A stretch of DNA of 64,000 bases from Bacteroidetes bacterium GWE2_42_24 (lineage in GTDB: Bacteria > Bacteroidota > Bacteroidia > Bacteroidales > TTA-H9), in assembly GCA_001768515.1 (NCBI GenBank), contig MEOA01000054.1:1-64000 (forward strand). Reading direction: 5' to 3'. Both the position numbers and the translations under genes were made by a program. Below, piece after piece: positions 35,630 to 43,670 of the stretch. The notes under the pieces are model-generated. The model did no database searches and was not told where the DNA came from. It was given only the letters and a program-made list of their open reading frames with translations. Position 1 is the stretch's first letter. The number at the start of each line of letters is the position of its first letter.

Positions 35630-35953
35630 TTAGCCCGGAACATCGGGAATTTCTATTTTCAAATTACCAGTGCTCCCCGTGAAGGTTATGTTGAGCATAA
35701 TCAGGCGCTCTGTTGTTGACTGAGTACCGTTGTCGGTGTATTTCCCGGTTTCCATGTACTCATTTAAGGCCTCATACAGCCTGGTAATTTTGTTTTCCGC
35801 GATCTCAATTTTCAGATTGAGCTCCATATCAGAGAACATGTGGAAATCTGTAATAAACCCGTATTGGTTAACGATGCTTTCTATTTGGTGGATAGCAACA
35901 TGCCTCTCTTTATTACAGTATGCTTTCCAGTAAAAATGTGGTTTATCTTTCAT
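35630..35953 (-). CDS. Conserved-looking hypothetical protein, 107 residues
   Basis: The product begins MKDKPHFYWKAYCNKERHVA and alternates strands and helices, e.g. ELNLKIEIAENKITRLYEAL and ERLIMLNITFTGS. It has no signal peptide or membrane segment. Composition and codon use look like a real gene, and the terminator at 35563-35604 is well placed for it. I do not recognise a named family; small stand-alone proteins of this look occur in many Bacteroidota. Function unknown. Confidence 0.65.
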   Translation of the reverse strand: MKDKPHFYWKAYCNKERHVAIHQIESIVNQYGFITDFHMFSDMELNLKIEIAENKITRLYEALNEYMETGKYTDNGTQSTTERLIMLNITFTGSTGNLKIEIPDVPG

Positions 35954-36940
35954 ATAGTATCAATAACGGTCTGATAGCAGTAAATTGTGTACTGTGGTAA
36001 CCCGGTTTGTATCCTGTTTATTGTCGTGATCCGGGCACAACCCGGAACGCTTGAAAACGCGTGCAACCCTGCCGGTGATCACAGGGCGGAAGAGCACGGT
36101 GTTACTGTAAACCGGGCGTATTTCCGGGGAAGGTTATGAGGTGTTGGCAGGATAATGCCTCTCCCTTTCTATCCCTGAAAAGACGGGCTGCCAGGCTTGA
36201 CAAATACTGTGCCAAAAATTACATATAGTTATCTTTCCTTCATATAAAATATACTCCATAATTACTACAGCCATAGGCGATACATAAGAAAAACCTATCT
36301 TTGACCTAACTTTGACCCATCTTTGTCCCCTCTCACGTGTATTTTCGACCTGTAAATAACATATAATCAATTGATTAAAAAATGTATTTTTGTGATAGCG
36401 TGTTACTAAAAAAGTTTATAAAAAATTGAAAACATCCCGACGAAGAGGAGGATTTAAGTGTAATAATGCACTCATATTTTGGAAAGGATGTCTAATATTT
36501 GGAAACGAAAAACATGGGAGCTGATTAAACCAGGATGGGTTAAGGGGAGAGGGGAGTAAATCCTTCACGACTATTTAATATATGTAGAGTTTTCGTTATA
36601 AACATTAAAGGATTTTATTAAGCTGGTTAAATCTGTATCCTCTGATAAAAAGTAAATTATAATAAACAATTTATAGCAAAGACTTGATTCTGTTGAAAGA
36701 TCTACAGATTATAAGGGTGATTTGCCATTTTGATAAAATCAAAAAGTACATCAGAATATGAAAAATTTATATGGGTTTCAGCGGTTTTCAAGCCTTGGTT
36801 CAGGTATCGGAGTTTCTACTCATGGGATACAGACACGCTTCGCAATCCCCTACAGGCGCATAGCAGCGACCATTAGGCGTAATGCTAAAATCCTTGCTCC
36901 CAAGTTCATCTCTATCAAGAAAAATTTGTTTAAAAGTTTA
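35954..36940. other. Gene-free stretch at the left edge of the AT-rich island
   Basis: About 1 kb without a supported gene. The left half has the base composition of the core genome and holds an 11-base-period repeat (36298-36330). From about 36370 the sequence becomes strongly AT-rich. A 69-codon plus-strand frame (36758-36967) is discounted because the promoter of the methyltransferase gene lies across its end. Confidence 0.5.
36276..36350. repeat. Tandem 11-base-period repeat, second family
   Basis: Three head-to-tail units, TCTTTGACCTA (36298-36308), ACTTTGACCCA (36309-36319) and TCTTTGTCCCC (36320-36330), are preceded by GCGATACATAAGAAAAACC. The 11-base period is the same as in the repeats at 13438 and 60578 but the unit differs. 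It looks like a dispersed Bacteroidota intergenic element. It sits where the core-like composition ends and the AT-rich island begins. Confidence 0.65.
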
Positions 36941-36972
36941 TTTGCAAACCGCAAGAATTTAGATTAATTTTG
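36941..36972 (+). promoter_or_regulatory. Bacteroidota-type promoter of the methyltransferase gene
   Basis: A -33 TTTG (36941-36944) and a -7 TAATTTTG (36965-36972) are separated by 20 bases, in good agreement with the Bacteroidota consensus TTTG-N19/20-TAnnTTTG. Transcription would begin near 36979, about 19 bases before the GTG start at 36998. Confidence 0.7.
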
Positions 36973-36997
36973 TTGCTTATAATCAACACAAGAGAAG

Positions 36998-38878
36998 GTG
37001 ATAAACAAAGGTATCATAAACGACATTCTAAAAACTCAAGACATTGACATTATTGAGAAACACCTTGTTTATTCATTCATTCAAAGTAATAATCTTGACT
37101 TTGAAAAAAGTCCAATTATTAAAGAATTACTAAATGATTTTAAACCTCAGGCAGATGTTTATCTAAAACTATCTGCATTGGAAATAAGTGATTTAAAACA
37201 GTTAGAAAATTACTTAGAATTGTTAATTCCAAAAACAGACAGAAAAGTAAATGGTGCATTTTTTACACCAACATATATAGTAGATTATATAATTAGTGAA
37301 GTTGCTCCAAAAGAAGAAGATAAATGCCTTGACCCGAGTTGTGGTTGCGGAGCATTTTTAATTGGACTTGCGGAATATTATCAAAAGAATTACTGTAAAC
37401 CGATAAAAAAAATAATCAAAGAAAATATTTTCGGCTCTGATATACTTGACTACAATATAAATCGCTCGAAAACAATTTTAAGTTTGTTGGGACTTCAAAA
37501 CAATGAAGTGATTGAAGAATCTGATTTTAATTTATTTAGCCAAGATAGTTTAAAAGCAAACTGGGCTAATAAATATGAAATTGTTGTTGGAAATCCGCCG
37601 TATGTAAAATACCAAGATCTGAGCGATGAAAACCGACAATATTTGGCTAATAAATGGCAAACGATTGAATATGGAACATTCAATTTGTATTTTGCTTTTT
37701 TTGAGTTAGGATACAAACTATTAGCATCTAACGGGAAACTTGGTTATATAACTCCTAACAATTATTTCACCTCTTTAGCTGGTTTATCACTCCGCCAATA
37801 TTTTCTAAAGACTAAGTGTTTAACTAGAGTTGTAGATTTTAGGCACAAAAAAGTATTTGATGCCCAAACTTACACAGCAATCACATTTGCTAGTAAAAAG
37901 GAGAATGACGCAGTTCTATTTGATAAAATTGGAGATAAGCAAACTTGTCAAGAATTTTTGAAAACGGCAAATGGTTCTCCAAATTATTTGAAACAACTGG
38001 ATGTAAAAAAGTGGCGGTTGCTTAAAACTGCTGAACAGGACAATATTCGGATAATTGAGAATATTGGTACTCCAATTAAGAATTTATTTAATATCGCTGT
38101 TGGAATTGCTACTCTGAAAGATGAAATTTTTTTTGTTGATTCTGCAAATGAAGAAAATGGTTATTTAATTAAAAATACTGAAAAAGGTACCTTTTATATC
38201 GAGAGGGAAATAACAAAACCTGTATATAAAATTTCTCAATTCAAAAACCAAAATGATATTGAGCGAAATACATTGAGAATAATTACACCTTATTTTACCG
38301 ACTTAAAAAATGCATCTCCAATTTCCGAAGAAGAATTTCAAATCAAATATCCCAAGTGTTATGAGTATCTTCTATCAGAAAAGGAAACGTTGGAAACCAG
38401 AGATAAAGGGAAAAGTAATTATTCTCCATTTTATGTTTGGGGTAGAACACAAGGAATTACAAGATTCGGTAAAAAAATACTTAATCCAACTTTTAGTAAA
38501 CATCCACGATTTCTGTTTGTGCCGGAAGAAGATGCTTATTATACCAATGGTTACGGAATTTATTTTGACAAGGATAATTCAAAATCAATGTCTTTATTTG
38601 ATGATGATACACACGAAATATCAAAAGAAGAAAACATTTTGGTTGCACAAAAAATACTCAACTCCATAGTAATGGACTATTATATTAGTAAAACCAGTGT
38701 TTCTATTCAGGGTGGTTTTCCGTGCTATCAAAAGAACTTCATTGAAAAATTTACAATCCCCGATTTTTCAAAAGAAGAAATCGAGTTGCTTAAAAATTTA
38801 AATAACAAGGTAGAAATTGATGAATTTCTTATAACAAAATATCAGGTTAATATATTAGCTGGAAATCTTGTAGAATAA
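36998..38878 (+). CDS. Type II N6-adenine DNA methyltransferase (Eco57I/TaqI-like)
   Basis: This 626-residue protein starts at GTG (36998). It has motif X (GAFFTPTYIVDYIISEV), the SAM-binding motif I (CLDPSCGCGAFLIGLAE) and motif IV NPPY in VVGNPPYVKYQDL. This order is that of gamma-class m6A enzymes. The large C-terminal part (about 330-626) is the target-recognition region. It methylates adenine in the recognition site and protects the host from the paired nuclease. The gene converges on the endonuclease operon and their 3' ends overlap by 37 bases. Codon use is strongly AT-biased compared with neighbours outside the island. A fused methylase-nuclease (Eco57I-like) is less likely because no nuclease motif is seen. 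Confidence 0.92.
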   Translation: MINKGIINDILKTQDIDIIEKHLVYSFIQSNNLDFEKSPIIKELLNDFKPQADVYLKLSALEISDLKQLENYLELLIPKTDRKVNGAFFTPTYIVDYIISEVAPKEEDKCLDPSCGCGAFLIGLAEYYQKNYCKPIKKIIKENIFGSDILDYNINRSKTILSLLGLQNNEVIEESDFNLFSQDSLKANWANKYEIVVGNPPYVKYQDLSDENRQYLANKWQTIEYGTFNLYFAFFELGYKLLASNGKLGYITPNNYFTSLAGLSLRQYFLKTKCLTRVVDFRHKKVFDAQTYTAITFASKKENDAVLFDKIGDKQTCQEFLKTANGSPNYLKQLDVKKWRLLKTAEQDNIRIIENIGTPIKNLFNIAVGIATLKDEIFFVDSANEENGYLIKNTEKGTFYIEREITKPVYKISQFKNQNDIERNTLRIITPYFTDLKNASPISEEEFQIKYPKCYEYLLSEKETLETRDKGKSNYSPFYVWGRTQGITRFGKKILNPTFSKHPRFLFVPEEDAYYTNGYGIYFDKDNSKSMSLFDDDTHEISKEENILVAQKILNSIVMDYYISKTSVSIQGGFPCYQKNFIEKFTIPDFSKEEIELLKNLNNKVEIDEFLITKYQVNILAGNLVE

Positions 38879-39732
38879 ATTTGCATTATATCATTTACAA
38901 AGTTCGCGTAATCCAAATTGGTCATTGAACAAGCTGAACCAACAGGTAGAAATCCATCTTGGATTAATTCATTAGCTGTATTATAAATTTTAGGTACAGG
39001 TCTATCGAAATCCACAATTAACAGACAACACCTTTCATATTTAAACTTTTCATCATTTTTGTTTATTCTCATATTAATTGCTTGAAAATTCTCTATATAT
39101 TTCCCAATATCAATAGCATTAAAACCAATTACATTCCCATCAATATATTCTTTAACTGGAATTAAATAAACTTCTCCGAGCACCATATTCGGTACTCTAA
39201 GATGCAAGTTTAAAGATTCAGCAAAAGTACGTTCATAAAGTGTATCAAAGTTCTTATTAACGCTACTTAGCTGGCTCCTAACATTTATGCTTAAAATGGA
39301 CTCCGTGAATGTTTCCCCGTAAATATCAATATATCCATTCATTCCAGAATTGACATTCATTGTTGTTGGAGAAATTGGAATATTATCAGGGATTACCGAA
39401 ATATCTTGAGTTTTAGTTTTAAGAAAACCTGCAATCTTAAGTTCTTTATCTCCTAAAACTCTTGCTCTATTGTATGCAGGTTGATTTGGACTTATCAATC
39501 GCTGCAAATAATCAGGACTTGGGTTTATTAAGCTTGGGTGAATATTCGTATCTATTAAATCTGTTTTTACTGCATTATGAATATTCTTAATCAATGCACT
39601 TGACCTGATAATATTTCTTCTAGTACCATTTAAAATTGCTGATTCATAAACCTGCTTAATATTGTTAACTGCAGCTTGAATTGTTTTAGGCGTAAATGGT
39701 ATTCCAGTATGATTTAAAATTTTATTAGCCAT
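38842..39732 (-). CDS. Restriction endonuclease-like subunit 2
   Basis: This 296-residue protein is clearly paralogous to the product of the gene just upstream (39725-40540). Shared segments include NIH(N/E)AVK(T/A)DLI, ELK(I/L)AGF(L/I)K, SINVRSQLSSVNKNFDTLYE and MVLGEVYLIPVKEY, and a YERC(C/V)LL(I/V)DF strand. SINVRSQ followed by KNFDTLYERTFAE resembles the (E/D)xK strand plus KNFNNR-type turn of PD-(D/E)xK type II enzymes. Here Asn-Val-Arg replaces Glu-x-Lys, and the upstream Asp would be that of IDIYGE. It overlaps subunit 1 by eight bases. Assignment rests on context and weak motif similarity. Confidence 0.68.
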   Translation of the reverse strand: MANKILNHTGIPFTPKTIQAAVNNIKQVYESAILNGTRRNIIRSSALIKNIHNAVKTDLIDTNIHPSLINPSPDYLQRLISPNQPAYNRARVLGDKELKIAGFLKTKTQDISVIPDNIPISPTTMNVNSGMNGYIDIYGETFTESILSINVRSQLSSVNKNFDTLYERTFAESLNLHLRVPNMVLGEVYLIPVKEYIDGNVIGFNAIDIGKYIENFQAINMRINKNDEKFKYERCCLLIVDFDRPVPKIYNTANELIQDGFLPVGSACSMTNLDYANFVNDIMQIYSTRFPANILT

Positions 39733-40540
39733 TAAATCTATTATTATAAGAATTAATAATTGAATCAGTAAAACTTTCCCACGATAATTCTTCTATACTG
39801 GCATCAGAATTTCTTTTAAGCAAACCATCATCATAAAGCTCTTGGTTTGTTCTGTAAATTTTTGCAGGTGATTGTTGAAAATCTACAAGGAGCAAACAAA
39901 CTCTTTCATATTTGTAATCTTCTCTTTGGTAGTCTGGTCGTCCATTTATTGCTTGGAATGACTTAATGTATTTTTCAACAGCACCAATTCGGTCAATAAA
40001 AGCAATTTCATTATTGTCAATTACCGAGGCATCATACTCTTTTACTGGAATCATATAGACTTCACCTAAAACCATTTTTGGGCATCTTACATGCAGGTTC
40101 TGAGCTTCGGCAATAGTCCTTTCATAAAGAGTATCGAAATTTTTGGCCAAAGAACTCATTTGACTTCTAACATTGATAGAAATTGTCCTTTCCGTATAGT
40201 CTTTACCATAATAGTCAGTTGCTTCACGTAAGATACCTTCTGTCATTATTTCTTCTTCGGGTACTTGCCCTTCAGGAGAAACAGATACATCTTGATACTT
40301 TTGTTTAATAAAACCTGCTAGTTTTAATTCGGGTGTAGTTTCGCCGAGTGGTGGGTATATTCTTGCAGGTGAAATTCCTTTTCGAATTAAATCTGCCTTA
40401 ACTGCTTCGTGAATGTTATTAATCGGTCTTGATGACCTAATCATTGCCTCTTTGGCTTTGATTCCACCTTGGAGAATTGAAGTCTCAATTAATTCTTTGA
40501 AATTATCAACTGCCCGTTGAATTGTTATCAAATTTGCCAT
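39725..40540 (-). CDS. Restriction endonuclease-like subunit 1
   Basis: Start chosen at the ATG at 40540 (MANLITIQRAV), giving 271 residues. An earlier ATG in frame (40591) would add 17 residues deeper in the controller gene and lacks similarity to subunit 2, which also begins MAN. The protein shares with subunit 2 the core SINVRSQMSSLAKNFDTLYE, MVLGEVYMIPVKEYD and YERVCLLLVDFQQSPAKIYR. The candidate active site is D in ATDYYGK, then N-V-R at 14-16 residues downstream. The start overlaps the controller gene end by 35 bases, so the two are translated together. Two paralogous subunits suggest a heterodimer for an asymmetric site. Confidence 0.68.
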   Translation of the reverse strand: MANLITIQRAVDNFKELIETSILQGGIKAKEAMIRSSRPINNIHEAVKADLIRKGISPARIYPPLGETTPELKLAGFIKQKYQDVSVSPEGQVPEEEIMTEGILREATDYYGKDYTERTISINVRSQMSSLAKNFDTLYERTIAEAQNLHVRCPKMVLGEVYMIPVKEYDASVIDNNEIAFIDRIGAVEKYIKSFQAINGRPDYQREDYKYERVCLLLVDFQQSPAKIYRTNQELYDDGLLKRNSDASIEELSWESFTDSIINSYNNRFNG

Positions 40541-40742
40541 TATTAAAAAATTCCTTAATGGTAACACCAAGTGCAGTCGATACTTTTTCAATGTTTACAA
40601 TGGAAATATTTCTTTGACCGTTTTCAACACTTGCAATATAACTTCTATCTATATCAGCAGAATATGCTAAATCCTTTTGAGACATATTTTTCTGTTCTCT
40701 AAGTTCTTTAATTCTTATACCGATTTTAGATTTTACATCCAT
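40506..40742 (-). CDS. Controller (C) protein of the restriction-modification system
   Basis: This 78-residue single XRE/HTH_3 domain includes IGIRIKELREQKNMSQKDLA, then SYIASVENGQRNISI (recognition helix and turn) and IEKVSTALGVTIKEFF. Size and fold are those of restriction-system C proteins, which bind C-boxes as dimers, first activating and then repressing their own gene and the nuclease gene. This delays nuclease build-up until the DNA is methylated. A canonical double C-box lies 23-46 bases upstream of its ATG, and the nuclease genes follow in the same transcript. Confidence 0.92.
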   Translation of the reverse strand: MDVKSKIGIRIKELREQKNMSQKDLAYSADIDRSYIASVENGQRNISIVNIEKVSTALGVTIKEFFNNGKFDNNSTGS

Positions 40743-40764
40743 ATTGCAAAGATTTATAAATGTA

Positions 40765-40788
40765 GACTATAAGCCAAAGACTATAAGT
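40765..40788 (-). promoter_or_regulatory. Double C-box operator of the controller gene
   Basis: On the minus strand the sequence reads ACTTATAGTC, then TTTG, then GCTTATAGTC, with CTTATAGTC repeated exactly (plus-strand GACTATAAG at 40765-40773 and 40779-40787). This agrees with the classical C-box consensus of C.PvuII/C.EcoRV-type systems (GACT...AGTC half-sites in tandem). Its place just before the C gene fits autoregulation. Confidence 0.88.
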
Positions 40789-41177
40789 AACACTCGCGAC
40801 TTTTTTTTAAATAATTGGGGTTATATTAGATAACTGAAATAGTACATACACCTAACAATCTGTAAAGGTCATAGCCAGTTCTATGTATAGTTGTAGATAT
40901 TTTCACATAGTTACTTTATCTCGGTTTGGTAGAAACCAGTCCGTAATCGGCTACGTCACAAATAGTTTTCTGTCAGACACATGCGGAGAAGACCATTCAA
41001 CCAGAACGCTTGGCTGGTTAAATGATAAGTAATAGACAATATCTAAAGCGAGAGTGTTCCAGCCTGTCCCACAACGTCACTTTGCTACCACATACTTGCT
41101 CGCCAACACTTTAATAATTTCATCGAAGCGTGATTTGTTGAAAATGAGTTAATTATTAAATAGTTCAAAAATTTCTT
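40789..41177. other. Intergenic region between the controller gene and the DUF488 gene
   Basis: This is divergent DNA of about 0.4 kb apart from the C-box and the operator described separately. It contains a less AT-rich patch (about 40910-41120) without a recognisable gene, which may be a junction between separately acquired units. Confidence 0.4.
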
Positions 41178-41205
41178 AAAGATACTATATGCAAGTAGTA
41201 TCTTT
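41178..41205 (+). promoter_or_regulatory. Inverted repeat overlapping the -7 box of the DUF488 gene
   Basis: Perfect 10-base arms AAAGATACTA (41178-41187) and TAGTATCTTT (41196-41205) are separated by eight bases. The right arm plus the next G forms TATCTTTG (41199-41206), a perfect -7 TAnnTTTG. Transcription would start near 41211-41213, at the ATG itself, so the mRNA would be leaderless. A dimeric repressor bound here would block the promoter. Confidence 0.65.
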
Positions 41206-41210
41206 GTTTG

Positions 41211-42095
41211 ATGTATTACAGGAGAAAGATATTATTGGCTTTATTAGACCAATTTGGTGGAAGGCTTGACAAAATTAGCTTACAGAAGTTGTTGTTCCTT
41301 TTTGTAAGGCAACAAGAGAGTGTGGTATTTCATTTTGTACCATATAGATTCGGTTGCTTTTCTTTTCAAGCAAATGCTGATTTGAAGACATTAACTAAAT
41401 ATGACCAGGTCAAAGAAACTGATGAGAGCTGGGAGAAAACTGATGAAAATGACTATTATTTACAATTGAAAGCAAATGATAAAGTTGCTTTAAGGTTTAT
41501 TAAGTCACAATATGGAAATTTGAGCAGTGATGAGTTGATAACCTTAACATACATTAATTACCCCTACTTTGCTATTAATAGTACTATTGCAGAAAGATTC
41601 CTAACGAAGGATGAATTAAAAAAAGTTGAAAGTCAACGACCTCGTAAAGATGAGACTGTGTTATTCACAATTGGTTATGAAGGTATTACGTTGGAGCAAT
41701 ATATTAATAAATTGATTGTTAATGACATCAAAGTTCTTTGCGATGTTCGTAAGAATCCGTTTAGTATGAAATTTGGCTTTAGTAAAAATCAACTTATAAA
41801 AGCTTGTCAGGGAGTTAATGTAGAATATAGACATATACCTGGAGTTGGAATTGAAAATGATAAAAGACAAGCATTAAATACTCAAGCTGATTATGATAGA
41901 CTTTTTGTGTACTATAAAGAAAGTATTTTGCCAAACAAGCTTGACGAACAAAAAGAATTGCTTGAATTATTAAGTAGTAAAAAGCGTATTGCTCTAACCT
42001 GTTTCGAGGCAAATATTTACCAATGTCACAGAAAGCATTTAGCAGAAGCTCTTGGATCGTTTGATGATAATAAATTTGAAATCAGACATATTTAA
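41211..42095 (+). CDS. Two-domain DUF488 protein with SocA-like N-terminal region
   Basis: I chose ATG at 41211; a TTG directly before it (41208) is possible. The 294-residue protein has an N-terminal helical domain (about 1-130) with RRKILLALLDQFGGRLDKIS and LQKLLFLFVRQ. This is the pattern of SocA/YwgA-like domains found in antitoxins and defence proteins. The C-terminal DUF488 domain (about 145-294) has VLFTIGYEGITLEQYINKL, VLCDVRKNPFSMKFGFSK, RHIPGVGI and LTCFEANIYQCHRKHLAEAL, where Glu, Cys and His could form an active or metal site. It overlaps the next gene by one base (TAATG). Neighbouring restriction genes suggest defence; the biochemical role is unknown. Confidence 0.85.
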   Translation: MYYRRKILLALLDQFGGRLDKISLQKLLFLFVRQQESVVFHFVPYRFGCFSFQANADLKTLTKYDQVKETDESWEKTDENDYYLQLKANDKVALRFIKSQYGNLSSDELITLTYINYPYFAINSTIAERFLTKDELKKVESQRPRKDETVLFTIGYEGITLEQYINKLIVNDIKVLCDVRKNPFSMKFGFSKNQLIKACQGVNVEYRHIPGVGIENDKRQALNTQADYDRLFVYYKESILPNKLDEQKELLELLSSKKRIALTCFEANIYQCHRKHLAEALGSFDDNKFEIRHI

Positions 42096-42913
42096 TGGCA
42101 AAAACCAAAGTACTCATCACAGTTAAAACATATCCGGCGATTTCTAAGAAATATGAAGAATTGGTTTGTACTGCTGGATTTCTTGAGGATGGTACCTGGA
42201 TTAGGATTTATCCTATTCAATTTCGGAAAAAAGCATATAGCCAGCAATACTCCAAATATGAATGGATAGAATTAGATTTAGTAAAAAATGAAAGTGATTT
42301 TCGGCCCGAGAGTTACAGACCTGTTTCTCATGAGACACCAATCGGGAAAGTTGGAGAAATTAAACCAGATGGAGACATATGGGAAGAGAGAAGGAAAATA
42401 GTATTAAAAAAGGTTCACACTAATCTCAATAAACTAATAGAAGAAGCAAAAGACAAAAATATTTGCACCTCGCTAGCTGTATTTAAACCTTCAGAAATTC
42501 TGGATTTTGTTTACGAGGAAGAAAAGGAACGAGAATGGCCATCAGATAAACTTGCTCAATTTCAACAACTTCATCTATTTGAAGCAGATAAAAACAATAA
42601 CTTTGAAGTAGTAAAAAAGTTACCATACAAATTTAGTTATGTTTTCAAATCTGATGATGGAGTGAAGAGAAAGATAATGATTGAAGATTGGGAGACGGGT
42701 CAATTATACTGGAACAACCTTCGAAGACATGATGGTGATGAGGTAAAAGCTTGTCATGATGTTAGGAAAAAATACTTTGATAATTTTGCAAAAACAAAGG
42801 ATTTGCATTTTTTCTTAGGAACAACTAAACAACATCACTTTATAGGTAGAAATCCATTCGTAATTATTGGGACTTTTCATCCAAAGCCAATTTCTCAATA
42901 TAGGTTGTTCTAA
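42095..42913 (+). CDS. Unrecognised partner of the DUF488 protein
   Basis: This 272-residue protein starts at the ATG that shares its A with the stop of the DUF488 gene, so it is almost certainly translated with it. It opens with a strand-rich part, VLITVKTYPAISKKYEELVC, then TAGFLEDGTWIRIYPIQFR. Later come RDDW-like segments such as MIEDWETGQLYWNNLRR and the end LHFFLGTTKQHHFIGRNPFV with a His pair. No membrane segment, nucleotide-binding loop or nuclease motif that I can name is present. The strict coupling implies one complex or pathway with DUF488. Codon use is AT-rich like the rest of the island. Confidence 0.8.
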   Translation: MAKTKVLITVKTYPAISKKYEELVCTAGFLEDGTWIRIYPIQFRKKAYSQQYSKYEWIELDLVKNESDFRPESYRPVSHETPIGKVGEIKPDGDIWEERRKIVLKKVHTNLNKLIEEAKDKNICTSLAVFKPSEILDFVYEEEKEREWPSDKLAQFQQLHLFEADKNNNFEVVKKLPYKFSYVFKSDDGVKRKIMIEDWETGQLYWNNLRRHDGDEVKACHDVRKKYFDNFAKTKDLHFFLGTTKQHHFIGRNPFVIIGTFHPKPISQYRLF

Positions 42914-43670
42914 ATTCCCAACGCGTACCGTCTCTTCGCTGCAAGGCACTTTGGTAAATCCCACAAAGCCACCTCTACAACCAAATATAGCCGAAGAGCC
43001 TTTTCACCCGTCCCGCTACAACGATGGATTGAAAGACTGCACAAACAAGATATATAAACTGATTGAAAATAAAAACTGCCAGTACCTAATAAATAGGACT
43101 TTGAGCGGCCTGCAATACCCGGCGAGGAGTACAGGTTGAACTACACCCCTTAACAGGCTATGAACTTACCGGCAGTTATTGAAATAGTTCAAATGAAAAT
43201 AGGCTGTCGTGGTTGGAGGTATTACTGAATTTAAGGTAACTAAAGCTTTCTGATTCTGATAGAATAGTGTTGTAAATGAATGTTTTTGACCTTTTTGAGT
43301 GACCTGAAGGTTTAGTTTTCCCTCTCCTCAAAAACCAGGCAGCATTTTAGAAAGGGATTAAGCAATTGTAAGGCCTGTTCAGCAAGCGTAAAACCCGATT
43401 TCTTTTTCTTTTCTGTGTTTTTTCTGGGAATAATATCTAAATAATGAAAAGAATCAGGTATTTTCGAAAAGTTATCCTGCGCTGGTGGGATTTAGTTTAA
43501 CACATTGTGTAAGTAATGGCAGGCGATGTAGTAAATATCAAGGTTTGTAGTCCGCTTAAACTTCTAAACGGTTTGATAGGTTTAAGGTCCGCCATTGCCT
43601 AATTTGCATACACTCATCGATGGTGCCAATAATAACTGAAACGCAACCTACATTTAATAAACGATAAAAA
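42914..43670. other. Gene-free stretch at the right edge of the island, 757 bases
   Basis: Composition changes at about 42915 from the AT-rich island to a GC-richer segment (about 42920-43140) and then to ordinary intergenic DNA. A 90-codon frame (42867-43139) is mostly this switch region and shows no family. A minus-strand frame around 43240-43420 looks vaguely protein-like but could not be identified. No att-site repeat was confirmed. Confidence 0.45.

Noticed and set aside
36780..36900. Possible integron attC-like site (GCATAGCAGCGACCATTAGGC)
   Set aside because: No paired inverse core site or integrase could be found; similarity too loose.
36758..36967. Plus-strand frame of 69 codons before the methyltransferase
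   Set aside because: Arg/Lys-rich and featureless, and its 3' end runs into the TTTG/TAATTTTG promoter.
42867..43139. Plus-strand frame of 90 codons at the island edge
   Set aside because: It begins inside the preceding gene and crosses the composition switch; no domain seen.
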